From Malonomonas sp036526255 (lineage in GTDB: Bacteria; Desulfobacterota; Desulfuromonadia; Desulfuromonadales; Geopsychrobacteraceae), in NCBI GenBank assembly GCA_036526255.1, contig DATCYW010000092.1, positions 25,775 to 89,774 on the forward strand: a stretch of 64,000 nt of DNA, given 5' to 3'. Both the position numbers and the translations under genes were made by a program. The notes under the pieces were generated by a model. The model did no database searches, had not been told where the DNA came from, and saw only the letters and a program-made list of their open reading frames with translations. Below are positions 51,509 through 59,471 of the stretch, piece after piece (positions within the stretch are counted from its first letter, which is position 1; the number at the start of each line of letters is the position of its first letter).

Positions 51509-51775
51509 TTACTTAGCCAGCAGCTGAACAACCTGCTCAGTGAACGGGTTGGCAAAGAGGATGATCATGGCAACAACGAAAACGTAGATTGCCAGAGACT
51601 CGATCATCGCCAGACCGATCATCATGGTGGTCAGGATTTTACCGGAAGCGCCTGGGTTGCGAGCAACACCCTCAACGGCCGACTTGATAGCCAGACCTTG
51701 ACCGATACCGGTACCGAAAGAACCAAGACCCATACCAATACCAGCAGCGATCATACACCATGCGAAAAATTCCAT
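51509..51775 (-). CDS. atpE: ATP synthase F0 subunit c
   Basis: 88-residue hairpin of two helices forming the rotor ring. The ion-binding carboxylate is E59 (MIES), with Q26 in helix 1 and S60 beside it. The Q-33 residues-E-S pattern resembles the Na+-coordinating set of Ilyobacter/Propionigenium-type c subunits, though the Thr next to Ser in those is Leu here. The loop ARNPGASGK is normal. AAGGAG precedes the ATG. Last gene of the F0 operon here. Confidence 0.95.
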   Translation of the reverse strand: MEFFAWCMIAAGIGMGLGSFGTGIGQGLAIKSAVEGVARNPGASGKILTTMMIGLAMIESLAIYVFVVAMIILFANPFTEQVVQLLAK

Positions 51776-51863
51776 CTTACGACTCCTTCGTTCTGTGGTT
51801 TTTATTGTTCCTATATTCTATAGGACTTAAGCTTCCGCACCTGCGAAAAGCTAAAAAACGTTT

Positions 51864-52538
51864 TTAGTGAGCTTCTTCCAGCGCACCGGCAATATAGATC
51901 ATCGCCAGCAAGGTAAAGACAAAGGTCTGAATGAAAGCAACCAGAACCCCCATCAGCATCATCGGCACCGGCAGCAGAAACGGTACCAGCCCGACGAAGA
52001 TCATCAGTACGATCTCGTGGCCATACATGTTACCGAAAAGACGCAGCGACAGCGACATCGGACGAGCCAGATGACCGATGATCTCAATGATGAAAATCAA
52101 CGGAGCCAGCCAGAGGATCGGCCCCATAAAGTGCTTCAGATAGGCCAGCCCGTGCTTCTTGATTCCGACAACATGGGTCATGAAGAAAACGGTCAGCGCC
52201 AGCGCTGCGTTGGTATTCAGGTTGGCGGTCGGTGGATAAAATCCGGGAATCAGCGCGATCAGGTTCGAGACCAGGATAAACAGGGCAAAAGTGGCAATCA
52301 GCGGGAAGTACGCCTTGCCTTCTTCACCCATGGTCTCTTCGATCAACCCCTCGACACCAGTCACCACGGTTTCCATAAAGTTCTGCACACCGCTAGGGAC
52401 CATGCTGATATTGCGCGAAGCCAGAAAAGCCACAACAATCAGGATCGCCATCACCAGCCAGGTGTAAGTGACATGTGGGCCCAGGTGAGTGTGAAGCTGC
52501 TGCTCGAGCCACTCAAGGATTAAAAAAGGATGAACCAT
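51864..52538 (-). CDS. atpB: ATP synthase F0 subunit a
   Basis: 224 residues, five or six helices. The essential arginine sits in MSLSLRLFGNMYGHE (near residue 160), and the last helices hold the ion half-channels (LVAFIQTFVFTLLAMIYI). It forms the stator channel against the c ring. GAGGAG lies before the ATG. The F1 genes and atpF/atpH are not in the window. Confidence 0.95.
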   Translation of the reverse strand: MVHPFLILEWLEQQLHTHLGPHVTYTWLVMAILIVVAFLASRNISMVPSGVQNFMETVVTGVEGLIEETMGEEGKAYFPLIATFALFILVSNLIALIPGFYPPTANLNTNAALALTVFFMTHVVGIKKHGLAYLKHFMGPILWLAPLIFIIEIIGHLARPMSLSLRLFGNMYGHEIVLMIFVGLVPFLLPVPMMLMGVLVAFIQTFVFTLLAMIYIAGALEEAH

Positions 52539-52554
52539 TGATTACATCTCCTCG

Positions 52555-52917
52555 TTAGAGCATCCGCCGGAAGGTTGTCCAGAGAATATTGACGATCACC
52601 ACCGACAGACCCGCTGATAACGCCACCGGATGTACACCGCCCTTGGCAATCAGCAGGAATATAGCCGCGGCCAAAGCCGCCAAGCGTAAGAAATATGTTC
52701 TCTGAAAACCCCGCGCAGCAACCTGCTCAGGGCCGGACAGCGCCTTTACCAGCGAGCGGTAAAGCCAACCGTAAGCGAGGATTGCCAGCAGTCCTCCAGC
52801 CAGAACCCCCTGGGTCACTTCGACCGAACGCCAGAACAGACTTATCAGTACCAGCAATGCAAGTATGTACCAGTTACGCCGGACCATTAGCTCCAGCAGT
52901 TGGTCATCCCTGTTCAT
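52555..52917 (-). CDS. atpI: ATP synthase accessory protein I
   Basis: 120 residues with four hydrophobic helices, of the ATP synthase I family, which helps to assemble the c ring. It lies between atpZ and atpB and overlaps atpZ by 14 bases. Sequence is weakly conserved across the family, so identification relies on the helix pattern and position. Confidence 0.8.
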   Translation of the reverse strand: MNRDDQLLELMVRRNWYILALLVLISLFWRSVEVTQGVLAGGLLAILAYGWLYRSLVKALSGPEQVAARGFQRTYFLRLAALAAAIFLLIAKGGVHPVALSAGLSVVIVNILWTTFRRML

Positions 52918-53173
52918 TATCTGATCGATCAGCGTCTGTCGCTTCGCTTACTTGCTGCCGGCGCAATTCGCGCGAGGTCAGAATAAATATATTACGGAAT
53001 CCGGAAACAATCCCCAACAGCAGAAAAATCAGCGTCAGCCAGGGACCGGTATCGAGCCACTTGTCGAGATAGTGCCCCATCGCCAGACCGATAAAGGTCG
53101 CGGCGACCATTGAGATTCCGACACTCGATAAAAAACCGAGGGTCCTGAATAACTGTCGTTTATCTTCTGCCAT
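52904..53173 (-). CDS. atpZ: AtpZ-like F0 accessory membrane protein
   Basis: 89 residues with two hydrophobic helices and the central pattern GLAMGHYLDKWLDTGPWLTLIFLLLGIVSGFRNIF, typical of AtpZ/AtpI-family proteins placed at the start of F0 operons and linked to Mg2+ or Ca2+ uptake. It is followed at once by atpI, atpB and atpE. Confidence 0.82.
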   Translation of the reverse strand: MAEDKRQLFRTLGFLSSVGISMVAATFIGLAMGHYLDKWLDTGPWLTLIFLLLGIVSGFRNIFILTSRELRRQQVSEATDADRSDNEQG

Positions 53174-53295
53174 TACTGCCTATACAGCCCTGAGGCTGCC
53201 ACAAAAGCGGACCTTAAGTACCATAGCGCCCCACTGAAGTCAACCGCTTAATCAAAGCATAACAACTGCACAGAGGCGCCTCAACGAGGAGCTGC

Positions 53296-54579
53296 TCAGA
53301 GCGTCGCGAACGATTTCTCAGCCGCCTCGATAGTACGGTCCAGATCCTCGGTCGAATGAGCGATACTCATAAAGCCGGCCTCAAATTGTGACGGAGCCAG
53401 ATTGATGCCGTGATTGAGCATACTACGGAAAAACTTGCCAAAGGTGACCGTGTCGCTCTTGGCCGCGTCGGCAAAGGAAGCGACCGGGCCCTGCTGAAAA
53501 TAGGTGCAGAACATTGCGCCAACCCGTTGCCAACAGGTCGCCAACGGGCTGTTCCCGGCGACCTGCAACAGCCCCTTCTCCAGATAAGCACTCTTCTCTT
53601 CGAGTTGCTGGTAGAAGCCTTCCGCCTTCAGCAGCTGCAGAGTCGCGATTCCGGCGCTCATGGCCAGCGGGTTCCCCGACAAGGTTCCGGCCTGGTAGAC
53701 GCCTCCCTCCGGAGAGAGAGAATCCATAATCTCCCGCTTTCCGCCAAAAGCGCCGACCGGTAGACCGCCACCAATGATTTTTCCGAGACAGACCAGATCG
53801 CCGCGCACATTGAAACGCTCCTGCGCACCACCGAAGGCAACCCGGAAGCCGGTCATCACTTCATCAACGATCAGCAGGATACCTTCTGCACTGCAGAGCG
53901 CCCGCAAACCCTCGAGGAAGCCGGGAGCCGGCGGCACACACCCCATGTTGCCGGCGATCGGCTCAAGGATAATACAAGCGATCTCAGCCTTATTGGCTGC
54001 GACCATCTGCTTGACCTCGTCAAGGTCATTGTAGGTTGCGGTCAGGGTGTACTTGGCAAAATCAGCCGGCACGCCTGGAGAAGTTGGCACACCGAAGGTC
54101 GCCAGGCCACTGCCGGCCTTGACCAGCAACGAATCGGCGTGGCCATGATAACAGCCATCGAACTTGAGGATCTTGTCCCGGCCGGTATAACCACGAGCCA
54201 GGCGGATGGCGCTCATGGTCGCCTCGGTCCCGGAGGAGACCATGCGGATTTTCTCGATATTCGGATAGGCCTCGCAGACCAGCTCAGCCAGCTCGGTCTC
54301 ACGCGCGGTCGGCGCGCCGAACGACGCGCCGCTGGCAGCAGTTTTCTGGATCGCCTCGACCACCTTCGGATGGCAGTGGCCAAGAATCATCGGCCCCCAG
54401 GAACCGACGTAATCGATATACTCATTGCCATCGGCATCGTAGATTTTACTGCCTGCGGCCCTCTCGATAAAAATCGGGTCACAACCGACCGATTTAAACG
54501 CCCGCACCGGACTATTGACGCCGCCCGGAATGAGTTGCTTGGCTTTATCGAACAGCGCGGCTGATTTCTGATGGTTCAT
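53296..54579 (-). CDS. hemL: Glutamate-1-semialdehyde 2,1-aminomutase
   Basis: PLP enzyme that makes 5-aminolevulinate for haem and corrin synthesis by the C5 pathway. 427 residues. The PLP lysine is in GKIIGGGLPVGAFGG, with IPGGVNSPVRAF at the N terminus and the family end motif. Start at ATG 54579, preceded by GGGGG; the frame is open 23 codons further. The high cytochrome content of the region implies strong haem demand. It is transcribed toward the atp genes, 120 bases apart. Confidence 0.95.
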   Translation of the reverse strand: MNHQKSAALFDKAKQLIPGGVNSPVRAFKSVGCDPIFIERAAGSKIYDADGNEYIDYVGSWGPMILGHCHPKVVEAIQKTAASGASFGAPTARETELAELVCEAYPNIEKIRMVSSGTEATMSAIRLARGYTGRDKILKFDGCYHGHADSLLVKAGSGLATFGVPTSPGVPADFAKYTLTATYNDLDEVKQMVAANKAEIACIILEPIAGNMGCVPPAPGFLEGLRALCSAEGILLIVDEVMTGFRVAFGGAQERFNVRGDLVCLGKIIGGGLPVGAFGGKREIMDSLSPEGGVYQAGTLSGNPLAMSAGIATLQLLKAEGFYQQLEEKSAYLEKGLLQVAGNSPLATCWQRVGAMFCTYFQQGPVASFADAAKSDTVTFGKFFRSMLNHGINLAPSQFEAGFMSIAHSTEDLDRTIEAAEKSFATL

Positions 54580-54654
54580 AACACCCCCTGAAGAGTCGTT
54601 TAGGAGTTTGCCTTGCTTCACAGTACCAACGCACCGCGACCAATTCAAAGCGCC

Positions 54655-54683
54655 TCACTAGCACAGCGTACCGAGGCTGTCAA
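54655..54683 (-). promoter_or_regulatory. Promoter of hemL
   Basis: TTGACA (54683-54678), 17 bases, TAGTGA (54660-54655) on the minus strand, about 75 bases upstream of the hemL ATG. Consensus -35 and spacer, weak -10. Confidence 0.55.
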
Positions 54684-54838
54684 GATTGGCCGGCCACTGC
54701 GAAACCTGACAAAGCATTGAATATAACGCTTTTTCCTTTTGAAAATCTGGTAATTGAACCTATTATTCAAAATGTATTTATTGCCAGTAAAAAAATGTTT
54801 GATTTTTACTGCAACAATCATTAGCCTGTCCAGGAACG

Positions 54839-54854
54839 TTAACGTTCACGTTAA
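54839..54854. promoter_or_regulatory. Operator-like site upstream of the DUF1302 operon
   Basis: TTAACGTTCACGTTAA is a near-perfect palindrome (arms TTAACG / CGTTAA) in the 435-bp region between hemL and the DUF1302 gene. It matches the pattern TTRACG-N3-ACGTNAA found twice before the acyl-CoA synthetase gene at 61855 and 62004. A shared regulator is likely. Confidence 0.6.
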
Positions 54855-54927
54855 CCACAACCCTGAGACAGCCCCATGCCAGGGGCGCCCGAACCAGGCG
54901 AGTACCCGTATTCCGGAATAGACAATC

Positions 54928-54955
54928 AGCGCTAACTAAGCTTTAATACAGCGCT
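54928..54955. repeat. Two AGCGCT boxes 22 bp apart
   Basis: AGCGCT occurs at 54928-54933 and 54950-54955, two helical turns apart, just before the TATAAA at 54955-54960, which could be a -10 box for the DUF1302 operon. They may be half-sites of a second regulator. No good -35 was found. Confidence 0.35.
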
Positions 54956-55014
54956 ATAAATTGATGTGATGTCCTTTGCCTTTGACCCTATCAACCACGA
55001 ACCAAGGAGGCCCA

Positions 55015-57012
55015 ATGAACACCTATCAGATCCCCAAGCTGTTCAGAAACAGGCCAGGAAAATCCTGGCTGCTGGCATCGGCATTAACGGCCATACTGCT
55101 GCTGCCGATCCCAACCTTCGCCTTTCAATTTGAGGCCGGCGACCTGCAGGGGAGCCTTGATTCGACGCTCTCTTATGGCGCCGCCTGGCGAGTGGATGGT
55201 CGCGATCCTGACCTGATCGGACGGGCCAACAAAACTTACAACGGCGGCAAGGGCAATGCCTACTCGGTCAACGGCGACGACGGCAACCTCAACTACGACA
55301 AAGGCGACCTGATCAGTAATGCCGCAAAAATCACCAGTGATCTGGCCTTGAAGTACCATAATTTCGGGATTTTCCTCCGTGGTACTGCCTTTTACGATTT
55401 CGAGAACAATGACGGCGAGCGCGCCAGAACACAATTGACAGATGACGCCCTCGACATGGTCGGTACCGACGTCGATCTGCTCGATGCCTATCTCACCTGG
55501 AACTTCAGCGTTGCCGATATGCCTGCGCAGATCCGGCTTGGCGATCAGGTCATCAGCTGGGGTGAAAGCACCTTCATTCAGAACAGCATCAACAGCATCA
55601 ACCCGGTCGATGTCAGCAAGATCCGGGTTCCCGGCGCCGAATTAAAAGAAGCCCTGATCCCGGTCGGCATCGCCTCAGCCTCAGTGTCACCGACTGAAAA
55701 TATTACCTTCGAGGCTTTTTACCAGTACGACTGGGAAGAAACTGCGATTGATCCGACCGGCTCCTACTGGAGCACCAACGATTTTGCCGGCAAAGGGGGG
55801 CGCAAGGTCATGCTCGGCTGGGGGGACACCTCCGACCTTGGGACCAGCCTAGCAGCACTCGGAGCACTGCGCCCGTTCTTCGGCGTCGACGCTTTCGAGT
55901 CCGAGTTTCTCAGCGTGTCGCGGATGGCTGATGTCGAAGCGAGCGATGACGGACAATACGGGGTGGCCCTGCGAGTCTTTGCTCCCAGATTGAACGACAC
56001 GGAATTCGGTTTCTATTTCATGAACTATCACAGCCGCCTGCCGATCATCAGCGCCAAAACCGGCACTACAGCCGCGGCGACTGCTAGATACATAGCAGCC
56101 GCTGCCACTGCGCTACCCTCTCCACCCTTCCCTGCTGCAACCACACCCTTCGCTGCACTCAGCGGAGCGATCGGCGCAGCTGCCGCTCAACAGACACTTG
56201 GCGGCATCCTCATCAACGAGTATGCCGAGACAGCGCACTATTTCATTGAATATCCTGAAGACATAAAACTCTACGGCATCAGCTTCAACACCCTGCTCAA
56301 CGTGACCGGAACAGCGATCCAGGGGGAGTATTCCTTTCGCCAGGACGCCCCACTGCAGGTTGACGACGTGGAACTGCTACTGGCTGCCCTTTCGCCCCTC
56401 GAAGGCACCCCGATGGGAGGCCTCTTCCTCTATGACAACAATCAGCTTGGAACTTATGGCGAAAACACCATTATCCATGGGTACAGGCGCCTCGATGTAA
56501 GTCAGGCCCAGGTCACGGCAACCCAGACCTTCGGACCGACCCTCGGTGCCGACCAGTTCGTCATGGCCGGCGAAGTCGGCATAACCCATGTACACGACAT
56601 GCCGAGCAAAAGTAGCTTGCGCATGGAAGCACCCGGAACCTATGTCAGCGGCAATCCAATCCACGCCGCAGCCGGGGGGGCTCATGCCTCTAAGCCCGCG
56701 GAGCCATCCAGCGCTTTTGCTGACGCCACCTCCTGGGGCTACCGCATGGTCGCCCGAATGGACTTCAACAACGCCATCGGTGCGGTCACCCTGTCGCCGC
56801 GGATTGCCTGGGCGCACGACGTTTCCGGAACCACTCCCGGCCCGGGCGGTAATTTCATTGAAGACCGCAAAGCCATCACCCTAGGGCTGGGCGCCGACTA
56901 CCAGAACACCTGGTCGGCCGATCTCAGCTACACAGAGTTTTTCGGTGCCGGTCGCTACAATCTGGTCAACGACCGCGACTTCGTGGCCCTGAATATCAAG
57001 TATTCATTCTAA
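55015..57012 (+). CDS. DUF1302 outer-membrane protein
   Basis: 665 residues from ATG 55015 with AAGGAGG upstream. A signal peptide (cleavage near FAFQF, residue 39) is followed by FEAGDLQGSLDSTLSYGAAWRV, the usual DUF1302 start, and amphipathic strands suited to a beta barrel, ending in an aromatic residue (NIKYSF), as outer-membrane proteins do. A low-complexity Ala/Pro/Thr segment (near 350-395) is unusual. In other Proteobacteria this family appears beside DUF1329 proteins and RND transporters, in lipid or steroid contexts. Confidence 0.85.
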   Translation: MNTYQIPKLFRNRPGKSWLLASALTAILLLPIPTFAFQFEAGDLQGSLDSTLSYGAAWRVDGRDPDLIGRANKTYNGGKGNAYSVNGDDGNLNYDKGDLISNAAKITSDLALKYHNFGIFLRGTAFYDFENNDGERARTQLTDDALDMVGTDVDLLDAYLTWNFSVADMPAQIRLGDQVISWGESTFIQNSINSINPVDVSKIRVPGAELKEALIPVGIASASVSPTENITFEAFYQYDWEETAIDPTGSYWSTNDFAGKGGRKVMLGWGDTSDLGTSLAALGALRPFFGVDAFESEFLSVSRMADVEASDDGQYGVALRVFAPRLNDTEFGFYFMNYHSRLPIISAKTGTTAAATARYIAAAATALPSPPFPAATTPFAALSGAIGAAAAQQTLGGILINEYAETAHYFIEYPEDIKLYGISFNTLLNVTGTAIQGEYSFRQDAPLQVDDVELLLAALSPLEGTPMGGLFLYDNNQLGTYGENTIIHGYRRLDVSQAQVTATQTFGPTLGADQFVMAGEVGITHVHDMPSKSSLRMEAPGTYVSGNPIHAAAGGAHASKPAEPSSAFADATSWGYRMVARMDFNNAIGAVTLSPRIAWAHDVSGTTPGPGGNFIEDRKAITLGLGADYQNTWSADLSYTEFFGAGRYNLVNDRDFVALNIKYSF

Positions 57013-57033
57013 TCGAGACAGGGAGCTATCATT

Positions 57034-58395
57034 ATGCTGAAAAACGCGTTGACATGGGCATCTGCCATACTGCTGGTGACGGGTCTGGCAGGACACTCTT
57101 TTTCCGCCATCAGTGCAGACGAAGCCGCCCGCCTTGGCAAGGACCTGACGCCGGTCGGCGCCGAACAGGCGGGCAACGCCGACGGCAGCATCCCGGCATG
57201 GAACGGCGGCATAACAACACCCCCGGCCGGCTATAAAGTCGGCATGCACCACCCCGATCCCTATGCCGCTGACAAGGTTCAAATCACCATCACTGCCGAC
57301 AACATGGAGCAGTACAAAGACAAGCTGACGGTCGGTTACCAGGAACTGCTCAAAACCTACGACAGCTTCAAGATGAACATCTATCCGACCCATCGCAGCG
57401 CGTCCTCGCCACAGCGCATTTACGACATGACCAAGAAGGTGGCGCAAACCGCCACCCTGATCAACAACGGCGACGGCGTCACCGGAACGGTCAACGGCAT
57501 CCCCTTCCCGATCCCACAAAGCGGCATCGAGGTGCTCTGGAACCACATGCTGCGCTACCGCGGAGATATTGCCACCCGGCAGATCGCCCAGGCGCCGATG
57601 ACCCGCGGCGGCGACTATACGCTGGTCAAGTTTGACGACGAATTCAGCCTGATCTATTCTCAGGAAGGGATGACCGAAGAGAAGTTGAAGAACCGGATCC
57701 TGCTGTTCCGTCAGGAAGTCACCTCGCCGGCGCGCCTGGCAGGTAACGTCCTGCTGGTGCATGAAACCCTCAATCAGGTCGCAGAGCCCCGCGCCGCCTG
57801 GGTTTACAATCCCGGCCAGCGCCGGGTTCGCCGTGCGCCGAATGTCGCCTACGATAATCCCGGCACCGCCGCCGACAGCCTGCGCACCTCCGATCAGTTC
57901 GACATGTTCAATGGCGCGCCGGACCGCTACAACTGGAAGCTAATCGGCAAAAAAGAGCTGTATATCCCCTACAACAGCTACCTGCTGCACAGCGATAAAC
58001 TCAAATACAGCGATATACTGACCCCGCTGCACCTCAACCCGGAGTATCTGCGTTACGAGCTGCACCGCGTCTGGGTGGTCGAAGCCACCCTGCGTGAAGG
58101 GGAGCGCCATCTGTACAAAAAGCGCACCTTCTACATTGACGAAGATTCCTGGCAGATCATGGCGGCGGATATCTATGACAACCGCGATCAGCTGTGGCGG
58201 GTCTCAGAAGCTCACTCGATCAACTACTATGAAGTCCCAACCTTCTGGACCACCCTCGAAGCCCACTACGACCTGCAGTCCGGCCGCTACCTGGCGCTTG
58301 GTCTCGATAACGAATCGACCATGTACGACTTCAGTGCCGTGCGCACCGATCAAGATTATTCTCCGGGCGCACTGCGCCGCGCGGGCCAGCGTTAA
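57034..58395 (+). CDS. DUF1329 (LolA/LolB-like) periplasmic protein
   Basis: 453 residues with a signal peptide (to about residue 28). Typical DUF1329 segments are DLTPVGAEQAGNADGSIPAWNGGI near residue 35 and ALRRAGQR at the end; the body has a lipoprotein-carrier-like beta fold, hence the frequent annotation as a lipoprotein-sorting protein. I infer a shuttle for a hydrophobic compound across the periplasm between the RND transporter and the DUF1302 barrel. AGGGAG precedes the ATG, 21 bases after the first gene. Confidence 0.85.
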   Translation: MLKNALTWASAILLVTGLAGHSFSAISADEAARLGKDLTPVGAEQAGNADGSIPAWNGGITTPPAGYKVGMHHPDPYAADKVQITITADNMEQYKDKLTVGYQELLKTYDSFKMNIYPTHRSASSPQRIYDMTKKVAQTATLINNGDGVTGTVNGIPFPIPQSGIEVLWNHMLRYRGDIATRQIAQAPMTRGGDYTLVKFDDEFSLIYSQEGMTEEKLKNRILLFRQEVTSPARLAGNVLLVHETLNQVAEPRAAWVYNPGQRRVRRAPNVAYDNPGTAADSLRTSDQFDMFNGAPDRYNWKLIGKKELYIPYNSYLLHSDKLKYSDILTPLHLNPEYLRYELHRVWVVEATLREGERHLYKKRTFYIDEDSWQIMAADIYDNRDQLWRVSEAHSINYYEVPTFWTTLEAHYDLQSGRYLALGLDNESTMYDFSAVRTDQDYSPGALRRAGQR

Positions 58396-58417
58396 CCGAT
58401 TGCTTCTGCTGAACCTG

Positions 58418-58449
58418 ACGGCCGGACCGGTAACGGCTCGGCCGTTTTT
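58418..58449 (+). terminator. Internal hairpin between DUF1329 and YCF48 genes
   Basis: ACGGCCG and CGGCCGT (7-bp arms) with an alternative tighter stem AACGGC-TCG-GCCGTT, followed by TTTTC. It would reduce expression of the last two genes relative to the two outer-membrane/periplasmic ones. Confidence 0.6.
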
Positions 58450-58479
58450 CATGCCTTTTGCCAGAAAAATGGATGAAAC

Positions 58480-59451
58480 ATGAAAAACGATTTCACCCTG
58501 CATTTCCCCTCGAAACGGCCCCTTCTCGTGCTTCTTCTGCTGCTTTTCAACTTTGCGGTTCCGGCCGGCGGCAGTGAAAACGCCGTGATCGCGCCACTGG
58601 CAAGCCGTTCGCTGCTGCTCGATGCCCAGCGTGTGGCAGATGCGCTGATCGTCGTCGGCGAGCGCGGCCATATCCTGATCAGCGAGGATAATGGTAGCAG
58701 CTGGCAACAGGCGAATGTGCCGACCCGGGTAACCCTGACCGGGGTCTATTTTATTGATCGCCAGCATGGCTGGGCCGTCGGTCATGACCAGGTGATTCTC
58801 CGCAGTCAGGATGGCGGCAACAGCTGGCAGCAGGTCTATGAGAACGCCGAAGCGGAAAGCCCGCTGCTGGATGTCTATTTCCGCACCGCCGAGCATGGCT
58901 ACGCAATCGGCGCCTACGGCCTGTTTCTGGAAACCTTCGATGGCGGCAGCAGCTGGGAGCAGCGCTTTATCAGTGAAGATGACTTTCATCTCAACCAGAT
59001 CGTTCCGGCCGATGAGCGGCTGTTTATCGCCGCTGAAGCCGGAGCAGTCTACCGTTCAGACGATGGCGGCGAAAGCTGGATCCCTCTGACCCCGGACTAC
59101 CCGGGCTCATTTTTCGGTATTCTGCCGCTGGGGGGTGACAGCCTGCTGCTGTTCGGATTGCGTGGCAACCTGTTTCGTTCTGACGATACCGGCAACAGCT
59201 GGCAACAGCTTGAAACGGGCACAGAAGCAAGCCTGACCAGCGGCCTGCGGCTGGCAGATGGCCGTATTCTTATCGCCGGTCTCGCCGGCACCCTGCTGCT
59301 CAGCAGCGACGACGGCCAGAGCTTTCATCTGCATCAAGACCCCGAACGTAGAGGCTTCAGCAGTCTGATGCAGGCAGCGGATGGCAGCATCATCACCGTG
59401 GGTGACGCAGGCGTCACAAAACATCTGCAGAGCAGCTTCGCTAAAGAATAG
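58480..59451 (+). CDS. YCF48-like beta-propeller protein
   Basis: 323 residues with a signal peptide (about 1-30). Five or six repeats of the YCF48/BNR type are visible: each has (S/D)xDxGxxW (SEDNGSSW, SQDGGNSW, TFDGGSSW, SDDGGESW, SDDTGNSW, SSDDGQSF). It should form a periplasmic propeller acting as an assembly factor or scaffold. Repeatedly found beside RND transporters of the MMPL type. Confidence 0.85.
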   Translation: MKNDFTLHFPSKRPLLVLLLLLFNFAVPAGGSENAVIAPLASRSLLLDAQRVADALIVVGERGHILISEDNGSSWQQANVPTRVTLTGVYFIDRQHGWAVGHDQVILRSQDGGNSWQQVYENAEAESPLLDVYFRTAEHGYAIGAYGLFLETFDGGSSWEQRFISEDDFHLNQIVPADERLFIAAEAGAVYRSDDGGESWIPLTPDYPGSFFGILPLGGDSLLLFGLRGNLFRSDDTGNSWQQLETGTEASLTSGLRLADGRILIAGLAGTLLLSSDDGQSFHLHQDPERRGFSSLMQAADGSIITVGDAGVTKHLQSSFAKE

Positions 59452-59471
59452 ACAGGCGGCGGGAGATTGAC

